Position numbers and translations under genes: made by a program. DNA of 64,000 bases from NCBI GenBank assembly GCA_017592665.1, contig JAGFNW010000011.1, forward strand, positions 62,001-126,000, given 5' to 3'. Each line of letters begins with the position of its first letter. The stretch's first letter is position 1. Below, one piece after another: positions 34,561-42,948 of the stretch. The stretch comes from Streptosporangiaceae bacterium NEAU-GS5 (GTDB taxonomy: Bacteria > Actinomycetota > Actinomycetes > Streptosporangiales > Streptosporangiaceae). The notes under the pieces are model-generated. The model did not search any database. It was not told the origin of the DNA and was given only the letters and a program-made list of their open reading frames with translations.

Positions 34561-35729
34561 CAGCGGTCGCCGGGCGATTCGCCGCCGCCGTCGCCGCCCT
34601 CGCGGCCGGAGTCGAGCACGGCCGCGACAAGACCGGCCAGCAGCCGCCCGCGAACCGGCATCTCGGCCACGAACACGTGCTCGTCCGTGCCGTGCGCGCC
34701 CCCGCCCACCGCGCCGAGGCCGTCGAGCGTCGGGCAGCCGACACCGGCCGTGAAACACCCGTCGGACGCGCCGCCCACGGACGCCTCCTGCAGCGGCTCC
34801 ATGCCGAGATCGCGGGCGATCCGCTGGGCCAGCGCGTAGAGGCCGCGGGACGAGGCCGGGTCGAGCGGCGGCCGGTTGGGCCCGCCGCGCAGCTCCACCT
34901 TCGCGCCCGGCGTCACCGGAGCGAGCGAGCGCATCAGCGTGTCCACCCGCTGCTGCGCCTCGACCGAGGGCACCCGGACGTCGACGGCCACCCGGCCGGA
35001 CGCCGGGATGGTGTTCGTGCTGGTGCCGGCCGAAAGAATGGTCGGCGTGACCGACACCGCCCCGGCCTTGGGCGAGGAGTCGATCTGGCGCGCGATGTTG
35101 GTGATCGCGAGGATCTGGTGGGCGAGCTCCACTCCGGCGTTCACCCCCTTCTCCGGCTCGAGGCCGGCGTGCGCGGCCTTGCCGTGCACGACCACCTCGT
35201 AACGGGAGATTCCCTTCCGGGTGGTCTTCAACGCCCCGCCGTCGGCGCTGGCCTCCAGGACGAACGTGGCCTCGAGCCCGCGCGCCGCCTCCTCGATCAG
35301 CGGCCGTGACGTGGGCGAACCCCGCTCCTCGTCGCCGACGATCAAGATGCTGACCCCGTCAAGGGACGGCAGGGCCGACAGGGCGTGGAACATCTGCACC
35401 AGCCCGGCCTTCATGTCGAAGACGCCCGGCCCGCGGGCCACGCCGTCGACGTACGACCAGGGGAGGTCGCGCAGCGACCCGATCGGCCACACCGTGTCGT
35501 GGTGGCCGAGCAGCAGCACCCGCGGCCGCCCGAACGACCAGCGCAGATGCGGCACGTCGTCGATGAGGACCGTCTCGGGGGCGGTGCCGAGGGTCCGGCG
35601 GCCGAAGGCGGCCATCACGTCCGCGCTCTGAGCGAGCGCCGCGTAGTCGGTGGAGTAGGACTCGCAGCTCACCAGCTCTTCCAGATCGGAGATCATGGTG
35701 TCGAGGTCCATCGTGGCCGTGTGCGTCAT
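34560..35729 (-). CDS. M20-family metallohydrolase (carboxypeptidase G2/desuccinylase-like)
   Basis: A 389-residue zinc hydrolase. Metal-site motifs are LLLGHHDTVWP, GVFDMKAG, VGDEERGSP and the C-terminal GAHGTDEHV; a dimerisation domain lies in the middle (GKAAHAGLEPEKG). There is no signal peptide. It is ATGA-coupled to the dipeptidase upstream and TGATG-coupled to the GNAT downstream. In the proposed pathway it hydrolyses the N-succinyl-L-amino acid to release the L-amino acid. Confidence 0.92.
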   Translation of the reverse strand: MTHTATMDLDTMISDLEELVSCESYSTDYAALAQSADVMAAFGRRTLGTAPETVLIDDVPHLRWSFGRPRVLLLGHHDTVWPIGSLRDLPWSYVDGVARGPGVFDMKAGLVQMFHALSALPSLDGVSILIVGDEERGSPTSRPLIEEAARGLEATFVLEASADGGALKTTRKGISRYEVVVHGKAAHAGLEPEKGVNAGVELAHQILAITNIARQIDSSPKAGAVSVTPTILSAGTSTNTIPASGRVAVDVRVPSVEAQQRVDTLMRSLAPVTPGAKVELRGGPNRPPLDPASSRGLYALAQRIARDLGMEPLQEASVGGASDGCFTAGVGCPTLDGLGAVGGGAHGTDEHVFVAEMPVRGRLLAGLVAAVLDSGREGGDGGGESPGDR

Positions 35730-36757
35730 CGTGCGGGCCGTCCCAGCTCGGCGCGGAAAAGGCGAAGCACGTTGCCCCCGACGACCTTGCGGATCTCGTC
35801 GTCGGCGAACCCGTGCTTCTGCAGGGCCTCGGTCACCATCGGCAGGCCGGACGGGCCGGCCAGGCCCTCGATCGCGGCCATGGCGTCGATCCCCGTGGTG
35901 CTCCGCCCCTCACAGCAGGGCGGGGTCAGCTCGGTCATGATCTCGCGGACGAAGTCGGGGCCGAGCCCCACGTGGTCGATCCCGGCGACCCCGGCCACGT
36001 GCTCGATGTGGTCCACCAGGTGGTCGATGGTCGCCGCGGACGCGTCTTCGGTGAGGAAGGCCGCGAGGAAGTTCACGCAGATCACGCCGTTGGTGGCGGC
36101 GATCCCGCGCAGCTGCTCATCGGTCAGGTTGCGGTGGTGGTCGCGAAGCGCCCGGGCCGCGGAGTGGGTCGCGATGACCGGCCGGGTGGCGATCTCCAGG
36201 ACGTGCGCCACGCCCGACGCGCCGAGGTGGGAGACGTCGAAGACGATCCCCAGCTCCTCCATGATCCGTAGCGCCTCGAGGCCGTGGCTGGTCAGCCGGG
36301 AGCCGGTGGCGTCCTCGCCGCTGCCGTCGGCGAGAGCCGTACGCCCGAAATGGGCGATCGAGGCGACGCGCACGCCGAGCCGATGCAGGAGCGGGATGAG
36401 CTCCACGCTCTCGTCGACGCCCGGCATGCTCTCCAGGGCCAGCACCAGCGCGATCAGGCCGTCCGTGAGCGCCGCGTCGATCTCGTCGCCGGTCACGCAC
36501 AGCCGCACGGCGTCGGCGTTCGCCTCGGCGATCACGTGCGCGCACTCGATCATCCGCAGGGTCTGCCGCAGCGCCTTCTCCGGACGATATTGCGCGTCGA
36601 TGAAGACCGGCAGGACCTGGATCTTCACGCCACCTTCGCGAAGCTGGGGGAGCCATCGCTCTCGGAAGAACGCCGGCCAGTCGCCGGGGTCTCGTGCCGA
36701 CACCGCCATGAGCAGGTCATTGTGGGTGTCTGCCACGATCGCGTCCCGATGTAGCAC
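35726..36757 (-). CDS. M19 membrane dipeptidase-type enzyme
   Basis: A 343-residue renal-dipeptidase-family zinc enzyme: IVADTHNDLL at the start (HxD), bridging glutamate in LALESMPG, VFDVSHLG, IATHSAARAL and DHVGLGPDFV. It starts with GTG after AAAGGGG, which lies within one arm of a small hairpin. The family cleaves dipeptides with a C-terminal D- or L-residue, so it could feed D-amino acids to the coupled M20-GNAT-racemase genes. No signal peptide is seen. Confidence 0.92.
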   Translation of the reverse strand: MLHRDAIVADTHNDLLMAVSARDPGDWPAFFRERWLPQLREGGVKIQVLPVFIDAQYRPEKALRQTLRMIECAHVIAEANADAVRLCVTGDEIDAALTDGLIALVLALESMPGVDESVELIPLLHRLGVRVASIAHFGRTALADGSGEDATGSRLTSHGLEALRIMEELGIVFDVSHLGASGVAHVLEIATRPVIATHSAARALRDHHRNLTDEQLRGIAATNGVICVNFLAAFLTEDASAATIDHLVDHIEHVAGVAGIDHVGLGPDFVREIMTELTPPCCEGRSTTGIDAMAAIEGLAGPSGLPMVTEALQKHGFADDEIRKVVGGNVLRLFRAELGRPAR

Positions 36758-36760
36758 GGC

Positions 36761-36795
36761 GGCCCCTTTCTTGCGCGGCCCTGTTGAGAGGGGCC
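36761..36795 (-). promoter_or_regulatory. Hairpin between the monooxygenase and dipeptidase genes
   Basis: GGCCCCT (36761-36767) pairs with AGGGGCC (36789-36795) around a 21-base loop. On the minus strand the second arm contains the likely ribosome site of the dipeptidase, so the hairpin could terminate the upstream message or mask that site. Confidence 0.35.
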
Positions 36796-36799
36796 CTTT

Positions 36800-38224
36800 C
36801 TAGAACATGCCCCCAAAGGTATACGCCTCGGGTTTGGGTGCCCGCGTAAGGCGCTGGTAGACCGTGGTGGGGCGTGGCCAGTTGTTGGTGACCCGGCCGT
36901 CTGCCGTCTTGTACCAGCTGCGGCAGTCGCCGCGCCAGACCGTACGGCCCAGGGCCCGGTCAAGAGCGTTCCGCCAGGCGGTCATGGCGCCGCCGGACAC
37001 CTCCATCGTGCCGCGCTGCCGGATGAGGCGCAGGCACCCCATGATGTAGCGGACCTGGCATTCGATCATGAACACGATGGAGTTGTGGCCGAGGTTGGTG
37101 TTGGGGCCGTACAGCAGGAACAGGTTGGGGAAGTGCGGCACCGCGATGCCGAGATAGGCCTCGGCCCCGCTCTTCCACTCCTCGTGCAGGTCATGCCCGT
37201 CGCGGCCGGTGACACGCATCGGCATGAGGAACTCGGTCGTCTGGAAGCCCGTCGCGTACACGATGGCGTCCGTCGCGTGCACCCGGCCGTCCGTGGTCTC
37301 GACGCCGTACGGCACGAGCCGGGCGATGGGCGCGCCGACGACCGACACGTTGGCGCGGGCGAGGGCGGGATAGAAGCGGCTGTCGATGACGATGCGCTTG
37401 CAGCCGACCGGATAGTCCGGCGTGAGCCGGGCGCGGAGCTCGGGATCGGGAATCTGCGCGGCGAGATGGGCGAGCGCGCGCCGGCGCAGCAGATTCGTGC
37501 TCCAGCCGCCGACCAGGGCGGGGAAGAGCGCGCCTTCGCCGTAGCGGTAGAGCCATTCGCGGTAGCCGCGCTGCAGGAACGGCAGGTAGTGGAACGCCTG
37601 CCGCATCAGCGGCCCGAATTCGGCGTCCGGTTTGGGGATCACCCAGTTGGGGGTGCGCTGGAAGACGTCGAGGTGACGGGCCATGTGGGCCAGGGGAGGG
37701 ATGAGCTGCGCGGCCGAGGAGCCGGTGCCGATGACGGCGACGTTCTTCGTGAGGTCGGCGCTGTGATCCCAACGGGCCGAGTGGAAGACCGGCCCATCGA
37801 AGCGTCCCGGGATATCCGGAAATTTCGGGCGGTTGAGCTGGCCGACGGCGGAGACGACGATGTCGAAGAACTCATCCCCGTCGGCCGTCGAGACGCGCCA
37901 GCGGCCGTTCTCGTACGCGAGCGCCGTGACCTCCGTGTTGAGCCGGACGTTGATGCGGTTCTTCGCCGCGCAGTGCTCCAGGTAGGTGAGGATCTCCTGC
38001 TGGCCTGGGTAGCGCCGGGTCCAGTTGCCGTACCGCTCGAAGGAGAACGAGTACAAGTGGGAGGGGATGTCGCAACCCGCTCCCGGATAGGTGTTGTCGC
38101 GCCAGGTCCCGCCGACGTTGTCGGCCTTCTCGAAGACCGTGTATGTGCCGATCCCCGCCTTTTCGAGCTGGATGGCCATACACAGGCCGCCGAATCCGGC
38201 GCCGATGATCGCGACAGTCAGCAT
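36800..38224 (-). CDS. Flavin-containing monooxygenase (Baeyer-Villiger type)
   Basis: A 474-residue FAD/NADPH enzyme. The FAD motif GAGFGG is at residues 8-13, WRDNTYPGAGCDIPSHLY is typical of the class, the fingerprint FHSARWDH follows, the second Rossmann motif is GTGSSAAQ, and YATGFQTTEF lies near the C-terminus. The ATG lies 6 bases after TACTGT, suggesting a leaderless transcript. It is divergent from the Nif3 gene. Substrate unknown; ketones or lipids are common for the group. Confidence 0.92.
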   Translation of the reverse strand: MLTVAIIGAGFGGLCMAIQLEKAGIGTYTVFEKADNVGGTWRDNTYPGAGCDIPSHLYSFSFERYGNWTRRYPGQQEILTYLEHCAAKNRINVRLNTEVTALAYENGRWRVSTADGDEFFDIVVSAVGQLNRPKFPDIPGRFDGPVFHSARWDHSADLTKNVAVIGTGSSAAQLIPPLAHMARHLDVFQRTPNWVIPKPDAEFGPLMRQAFHYLPFLQRGYREWLYRYGEGALFPALVGGWSTNLLRRRALAHLAAQIPDPELRARLTPDYPVGCKRIVIDSRFYPALARANVSVVGAPIARLVPYGVETTDGRVHATDAIVYATGFQTTEFLMPMRVTGRDGHDLHEEWKSGAEAYLGIAVPHFPNLFLLYGPNTNLGHNSIVFMIECQVRYIMGCLRLIRQRGTMEVSGGAMTAWRNALDRALGRTVWRGDCRSWYKTADGRVTNNWPRPTTVYQRLTRAPKPEAYTFGGMF

Positions 38225-38230
38225 TCACTT

Positions 38231-38236
38231 ACAGTA
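38231..38236 (-). promoter_or_regulatory. -10 hexamer of the monooxygenase gene, leaderless type
   Basis: TACTGT on the minus strand, followed by 6 bases and the ATG at 38224. Confidence 0.45.
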
Positions 38237-38276
38237 GGGGAGTTTGCCGCTGCCGGGAATCGGCCGCCGGGCAGGA

Positions 38277-38282
38277 TAGTCT
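38277..38282 (+). promoter_or_regulatory. -10 hexamer of the Nif3-type gene, leaderless type
   Basis: TAGTCT, followed by 7 bases and the GTG at 38290. It shares a 65-base divergent region with the monooxygenase promoter. Confidence 0.45.
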
Positions 38283-38289
38283 GCGCTGC

Positions 38290-39114
38290 GTGCTTGCCGA
38301 AGTCGTCGCCAGCCTCGAGCGCCTCTATGACCCCACTCGCGCCGAGTCCTGGGACGCCGTAGGGCTCGTGTGCGGGCATCCGGCCCAGGGCGTACGGAAG
38401 ATCCTCTTCGCGGTCGACCCGGTCGCCGTGGTGGCCGACGAGGCGCTGTCGTGGGGCGCCGACCTGATCGTCACCCATCACCCGCTCTACCTGCGCGGCA
38501 CGACCACGGTCGCGGCCACGACGGCCAAGGGCAGACTGGTGCACCGGCTGATCAAGAACGACGTCGCCCTTTTCACGGCGCACACGAACGCCGACGTCGC
38601 CGACCCCGGCGTCTCCGACGCCCTCGCCCGCGCCGTCGGCCTGACCGGGCCGCTGACGCCCCTCCAGCCCCTGCCCGACGCGCCCCGCCTCGGCCTCGGC
38701 CGCGTCGGCCACCTCGACAGCCCGCTCTCCTTGCGCGACTTCGCCGCCCAGGCCGCCTCCGGTCTGCCCCGTACGGCAGGGCCGCTGCGCGTGGCCGGAG
38801 ACCCGGACCGCCAGGTGAGGACCGTCGCCGTGAGCGGCGGAGCGGGCGATTCCCTGCTCCGCGCGGCCGCTTCGGCCTCCGCCGACGTCTTCCTCACCGC
38901 GGACCTGCGCCACCATCCATCCAGCGAGCACATGGAATCCGACGGCCCGGCCCTGATCGACGCCTCTCACTGGGCGACCGAGTGGCCGTGGCTGGCCGAC
39001 GCCGCCGAGCGGCTGCGGTCGGCGCTGGCCGTCGACGGGACTAACGTTGAGACACGGGTCTCCGACACGGTCACTGACGCCTGGACCACAACAGCACAGC
39101 GAGGATTGGGATGA
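38290..39114 (+). CDS. Nif3-like dinuclear metal-centre protein
   Basis: A 274-residue NIF3/DUF34 protein. Metal ligands lie in VTHHPLYLRG, TAHTNADV and the C-terminal region with DASHWATEWPWL. The hexameric family is widespread and its reaction is still uncertain (GTP cyclohydrolase-like roles have been proposed). Nif3, zinc ribbon and RNase H-phosphatase genes in this order are also found in Mycobacterium tuberculosis (Rv2230c-Rv2228c), so this is core chromosome. It overlaps the next gene by ATGA. Confidence 0.92.
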   Translation: MLAEVVASLERLYDPTRAESWDAVGLVCGHPAQGVRKILFAVDPVAVVADEALSWGADLIVTHHPLYLRGTTTVAATTAKGRLVHRLIKNDVALFTAHTNADVADPGVSDALARAVGLTGPLTPLQPLPDAPRLGLGRVGHLDSPLSLRDFAAQAASGLPRTAGPLRVAGDPDRQVRTVAVSGGAGDSLLRAAASASADVFLTADLRHHPSSEHMESDGPALIDASHWATEWPWLADAAERLRSALAVDGTNVETRVSDTVTDAWTTTAQRGLG

Positions 39115-39851
39115 AAGCTGCACCTGAGGCACAAAAACGCCTGCTGGATCTGGCTGAGCTGGACGCCAATCTCGATCGCCTTCGCCACAGACGGCGCACC
39201 ATGCCCGAGCTCGCCGAGATCGACGACCTGTCGAAGAAGCTGGCCGTGTTCGCCACGCAGATCATCGCGGTCGAGACCGAGGCCGGCGACCTGGCGCGCG
39301 AGCAGGCCAAGGCCGAAAACGACGTGGAAGCCGTGCGCACCAGGTCCGATCGCGACCGGAAGCGGCTCGACTCGGGCCAGGTGTCCTCGCCGAAGGACCT
39401 CGCCTCGCTCCAGTCCGAGATCGCCTCGCTGCACCGGCGCCAGGGCGACCTCGAGGAGGTCGTGCTGGAGATCATGGAGCGCAGGGAGAGCGCGGAAAGC
39501 CAGGCGAGCGATCTGAAGACCGAGCGCGACCAGGTGATGGTCACCCTGTCGGCCGCCGAGACCCGCCGCGACGAGGCGGTCGGCAAGCTCGACCAGGAGG
39601 GCGCCGCCGTACAGGCCGCCCGGGGCGCCGTGCTCGGCGACATCCCGGCCGACCTGCTGGCGCTCTACGAGAAGATGCGCGCGTCGTCCGGCGTGGGGGC
39701 CGCCATGCTGCAGGGCGGCCGGTGCATGGGCTGCCGCACGTCGCTGTCCATCGCCGACCTCAACGGCATCCGGACCGCCGCCCCCGACGAGGTCATTCGC
39801 TGTGAGGAGTGCCGCAGGATCCTCATCCGCACCCCCGAGTCGGGCCTGTGA
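39111..39851 (+). CDS. Coiled-coil protein with C-terminal zinc ribbon
   Basis: A 246-residue protein. Residues about 10-170 are a long heptad-rich helical hairpin (EQAKAENDVEAVRTRSDRDR and similar); the C-terminus has two CxxC pairs, CMGC near 205 and CEEC near 230, forming a C4 zinc ribbon. It is the homologue of Rv2229c; the function is unknown, with a nucleic-acid or ring-binding role usually assumed. It is coupled to both neighbours by 4-base overlaps. Confidence 0.92.
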   Translation: MKAAPEAQKRLLDLAELDANLDRLRHRRRTMPELAEIDDLSKKLAVFATQIIAVETEAGDLAREQAKAENDVEAVRTRSDRDRKRLDSGQVSSPKDLASLQSEIASLHRRQGDLEEVVLEIMERRESAESQASDLKTERDQVMVTLSAAETRRDEAVGKLDQEGAAVQAARGAVLGDIPADLLALYEKMRASSGVGAAMLQGGRCMGCRTSLSIADLNGIRTAAPDEVIRCEECRRILIRTPESGL

Positions 39852-41335
39852 AGGTCGTCGTCGAGGCCGACGGCGGATCCCGGGGCAACCCCGGCCCGGC
39901 CGGCTACGGCGCGGTGGTGATGAGCCCGGCTGGTGACGTGCTGGCCGAGGCGGCCGAGTCCATCGGCGTCGCGACCAATAATGTGGCCGAATACCGCGGC
40001 CTCATCGCGGGCCTGACCGCCGCTCTCGAACTCGGCGCCACCGAGGTCGACGTACGGATGGACTCCAAGCTGGTCGTCGAACAGATGGCCGGCCGCTGGA
40101 AAATCAAGAACGAGGGGCTCCGCCCGCTCGCCCTCGAAGCCGCCGCTCTCGCGCGCCGCCTCAAGGTCACCTGGGCCTGGATCCCCCGCGAGCGCAACAC
40201 CCACGCCGACCGCCTGGCCAACGAGGCCATGGACGCCGCCGCCCAAGGCTTGCACTGGGAGTCCAAAACCCTCTCCGCCAGCTCCACGACGTCCGCCACA
40301 TCGGGCCCGTCCGCCACCGCCACGACGTCCGCCTTCACGACCTCCGCGTCCACGACCTCCGCCTCCACCACCTCGACCACCGCCTCCCGCCCGCCCACGC
40401 CCACCCCCGTCACCGACGCCCCCGAGAATCAGCCGACCGCGAGGCCAACCCAGGCCAGCCAAGAAACCCGAAGCGGCCAAGAAACCCGAAGCGACCTGGG
40501 AACCCAGGGCGGCCGAGAAGCCCACGGGAGCCAAGAAACCCACGGCGGCCAAGAAGCCCACGGCGGCCGAGAAACCCGAAGCGACGGTGGAACCCAGGGC
40601 GGCCGGGAAACCGATGGGAGCCGTGAACCCCAGGGCGGCGGAGAACCTCGAGGCCCGGGATGGGCGCGCCCGACCCGCCCCGCGACGACCCTGCTGCTCC
40701 TGCGCCACGGCGAGACCCCCCTCTCCATCGAGAAACGCTTCTCCGGCGCTGGCACTGGCGCTGGCACCGGCGCTGGCACTGGCACCGGCGACCCGACCCT
40801 GACCCCCCGCGGCCTGGCCCAAGCCGAAGCCGCCGCATCCCGGATAGCGTCAGCTTCCCGGAAACCGGGGGCCATCGTCAGCTCGCCGCTGACCCGCGCC
40901 CGGCAGACCGCCGACGCCGTGGCCGCTCAATCGGGCCTGCACGTCCTCATCGACGACGACCTTCGCGAGACCGACTTCGGCGCGTGGGAAGGCCTCACCT
41001 TCGCTGAGATTCAGCAGCGCTGGCCCGCGGACCTCGCCACCTGGCTCGCCGACCCGACCTTCGCGCCTCCCGGAGGCGAGAGCTTCGCAGCCGTCGCCAC
41101 CCGCGTCGAGGCCGCCCGTGACCGCATCCTGCGCGCCCACGAGGGCGAAACGGTCGTCGTGGTGTCCCACGTGACCCCGATCAAGATGCTCGTACGGCTC
41201 GCCCTCGAGGCGCCCATGGGCGCCCTCTATCGCATGCACCTCGATCTGGCCTGCCTGACCACGATCGACTACTACGCCGACGGCCCCTCCGTGCTGCGCG
41301 CGTTCAACGACACGACGTACCTCGACCCACGTTAG
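39848..41335 (+). CDS. Bifunctional RNase H/histidine phosphatase (Rv2228c type)
   Basis: A 495-residue fusion. The RNase H domain (1-137) has the acidic residues of VEADGGSRGNPG (D8), AEYRGL and RMDSKLVVEQM. The phosphatase domain (about 280-495) has LLLRHGETPLS (H287) and VVVSHVTPIK, as in alpha-ribazole phosphatase CobC. Homologues couple RNA-DNA hybrid cleavage with CobC activity. The linker (138-280) is expanded by Ser/Thr runs and about ten hexapeptide repeats such as GQETHG. A second repeat, GAGT units, sits just after the RHG motif. It starts GTG, overlapping the previous stop. Confidence 0.92.
   Translation: MKVVVEADGGSRGNPGPAGYGAVVMSPAGDVLAEAAESIGVATNNVAEYRGLIAGLTAALELGATEVDVRMDSKLVVEQMAGRWKIKNEGLRPLALEAAALARRLKVTWAWIPRERNTHADRLANEAMDAAAQGLHWESKTLSASSTTSATSGPSATATTSAFTTSASTTSASTTSTTASRPPTPTPVTDAPENQPTARPTQASQETRSGQETRSDLGTQGGREAHGSQETHGGQEAHGGRETRSDGGTQGGRETDGSREPQGGGEPRGPGWARPTRPATTLLLLRHGETPLSIEKRFSGAGTGAGTGAGTGTGDPTLTPRGLAQAEAAASRIASASRKPGAIVSSPLTRARQTADAVAAQSGLHVLIDDDLRETDFGAWEGLTFAEIQQRWPADLATWLADPTFAPPGGESFAAVATRVEAARDRILRAHEGETVVVVSHVTPIKMLVRLALEAPMGALYRMHLDLACLTTIDYYADGPSVLRAFNDTTYLDPR
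40453..40640 (+). repeat. 18-bp tandem repeats in the RNase H-phosphatase linker
   Basis: About ten imperfect 18-base units of the form GGCCAAGAAACCCGAAGC encode hexapeptides GQETRS, GQEAHG, GRETRS and variants, all in frame. Confidence 0.8.
40744..40791 (+). repeat. GGCACTGGCGCT tandem repeats after the RHG motif
   Basis: Alternating GGCACTGGC/GGCGCT units encode GAGTGAGTGAGTGTG between RFS and DPTLTPRG, where relatives have only a few residues. Confidence 0.75.
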
Positions 41336-41344
41336 GCTGGTACG

Positions 41345-41763
41345 ACGGCGGACGAGCCGGCCGGACGGCCGCGTCAGGGCGCTTCGCGTCCTGCCGAGGA
41401 AGGTCCGGGCTCCACAGGGCAGGGTGGTCGGTAACGCCGACCCGGGGTGACCCGCGGGAAAGTGCCACAGAGAGCAGACCGCCCCTCCTCGGAGGGGTAA
41501 GGGTGAAAGGGTGGTGTAAGAGACCACCAGCGCCCACGGCGACGTGGGCGGCTAGGCAAACCCCACCCGGAGCAAGGTCAAGAAGGGGTGTTTCCGTCTG
41601 GAAGCACCCCGCGCACGGCGTTCGAGGGCGGCCCGCCCGAGTCGTGCGGGTAGACCGCTTGAGGCCACGAGCAATCGTGGTCCTAGATGGATGGCCGTCG
41701 GTCTGTGGAGCAACCCTCCACAGACGCACAAAACCCGGCCTACAGGCCGACTCGTCCGCCCAC
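41345..41763 (+). ncRNA. rnpB: RNase P RNA, bacterial class A
   Basis: The conserved core GAGGAAGGTCCGGGCTCC lies at 41395-41412, with GGTAACGCC, GAAAGTGCCACAGAGAGCAG, AGACCGCTTGAGGC and TAGATGGATGGCCG in the proper order. The ends pair: GGCGGACGAG at 41347-41356 with CTCGTCCGCC at 41751-41760 (helix P1). It is the catalytic RNA that matures tRNA 5' ends. It starts about 10 bases after the RNase H-phosphatase gene, so its promoter must lie in that gene's end. Its last 30 bases are repeated at 43628-43657, marking it as an integration target whose 3' end has been restored by the insertion. Exact ends are estimated. Confidence 0.95.
41732..41761 (+). other. att site 1, 3' end of rnpB
   Basis: A 30-base sequence beginning AACCCGGCCTACAGG and ending CTCGTCCGCCC, forming the RNA's 3' helix. 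Identical to 43628-43657. Flanking similarity (CCTCTGA...CCGG) continues on the right of both copies. Confidence 0.8.
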
Positions 41764-41785
41764 TAGCCCTCTGACCGGCGTGTTT

Positions 41786-42789
41786 CTACCGCTCGGTCAT
41801 GATGCGGGCACATTCAGGGGACCAAGTGTCCGTACAGATCGACTGTCGTAGTGATGGACTTGTGGCCGAGCCAACGCGACACCTCAGACATCGGCACGCC
41901 TTCCGCGAGCGCCGTGCTGGCGAAGGCGTGGCGCAGATAGTGGAAGGTGACGTCGCAGGGGAGCCCAACGCGTGCGACGGCTGGTTTCCATACCTTCTTG
42001 TTGAAGTAGTCCCGCCGGAGAAGCGTGCCATGCCCGGTCTGGCCGAGAACCGCGTCCGGAGCGAGTTGGAAGCGTTCGACCTGACGTGTGACCGCACTGG
42101 CGACCAAGCCCGGCATAGGCACATCCCGCACAGACGCCGACGTTTTGGTGTAGCGAGGACCTGCTGATCGACACTGAGCATTCCCTGATCAAAGTCCACT
42201 GGGTCGAGAGCGAGACCGAATGCTTCGCCCTGACGGAGACCCGTGCCGGCGCCTAGTAGGACGAGAATGCGGTATCGCTCAGGCATGGCGTCAGCCAGTG
42301 AGATGACTTGCTCGGGAGTGAGGAGCCGGACCAGAGTCTTGCTCAGCTCGAGCAAGCGGATGTCCACGCAAGGCGTCTTGCGGAGATAGCCGTCTCGGAC
42401 GGCACCGCGCATGATGCTCGCGAAGATCACATAGATGGTTTCGATGGTGCTCGAGGCCAGGCCTATGACGGACTGGAGGTCCTTGACCCACTGCCGGATA
42501 GCGGTGGGACGAATTGCCGCCAAGCCGAGTCCACCGAAGGCCGGATAGATGTGGTTGCGGAGATGCCTTTCGTAGGTGTCTACCGTTCCGGGCTTGTGGA
42601 GTCTAGAGCTCGTCCAGATCGGCGCGTAGTCGCGGAATGGGATGCGGCCAAGCCGAGGGTCGATCCATTCGCCCCGGGACTCATCCGCCTTCCGTTGCGC
42701 ATGGCCACCCTCCTTAGGGATGCTGACGCCGTCGAGCAGGCGATCAACGTACCGCTGGCCCCCAGCTGTGCGATCCCGGCGACCGTCTC
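41786..42789 (-). pseudogene. Tyrosine recombinase (integrase), frameshifted and N-terminally truncated
   Basis: The first frame carries the core-binding domain (FRDYAPIW, TVDTYERHLRNHIYPAFG) and the first catalytic arginine (GTGLRQGEAFGL). The rest, VRDVPMPGLVAS, FHYLRHAFAST, SRWLGHKS and tyrosine VDLYGHLVP, is in another frame. The break falls at a run of four A (minus strand, 42143-42146); one more A would restore TPKTSASVRDVP. A second break at four C (41817-41820) returns to the first frame for the natural tail ECARIMTER. The normal N-terminal arm-binding domain is missing; similarity begins near 42765. It faces rnpB and would have recognised its 3' end. Confidence 0.8.
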
Positions 42790-42948
42790 CTCGAGCCGTA
42801 AGCCTACATAACACGAATCTAAGGAGTGACCTAGGCCGCAAATAAGGCTGCCACCCGAGGTGGACCCACCGCCTTAGCGAATAACGTCCTGTTTTGCCGG
42901 CCGGTACGAAATGCCGGAGAAAACAAACACACGAAACGGGGCAATAAA

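Noticed and set aside
40453-40640. Regular repeats that might suggest a CRISPR array
   Set aside because: The period is 18 bp with no spacers, the frame is kept and it encodes a protein linker; no cas gene is present.
41703-41724. TCTGTGGAG/CTCCACAGA hairpin as the rnpB terminator
   Set aside because: It lies inside the RNA before its 3' helix and is part of the RNase P fold, not a terminator.
42308-42811. Plus-strand frame of 167 codons opposite the integrase
   Set aside because: It is an antisense shadow of the integrase remnant; no recognisable domain.
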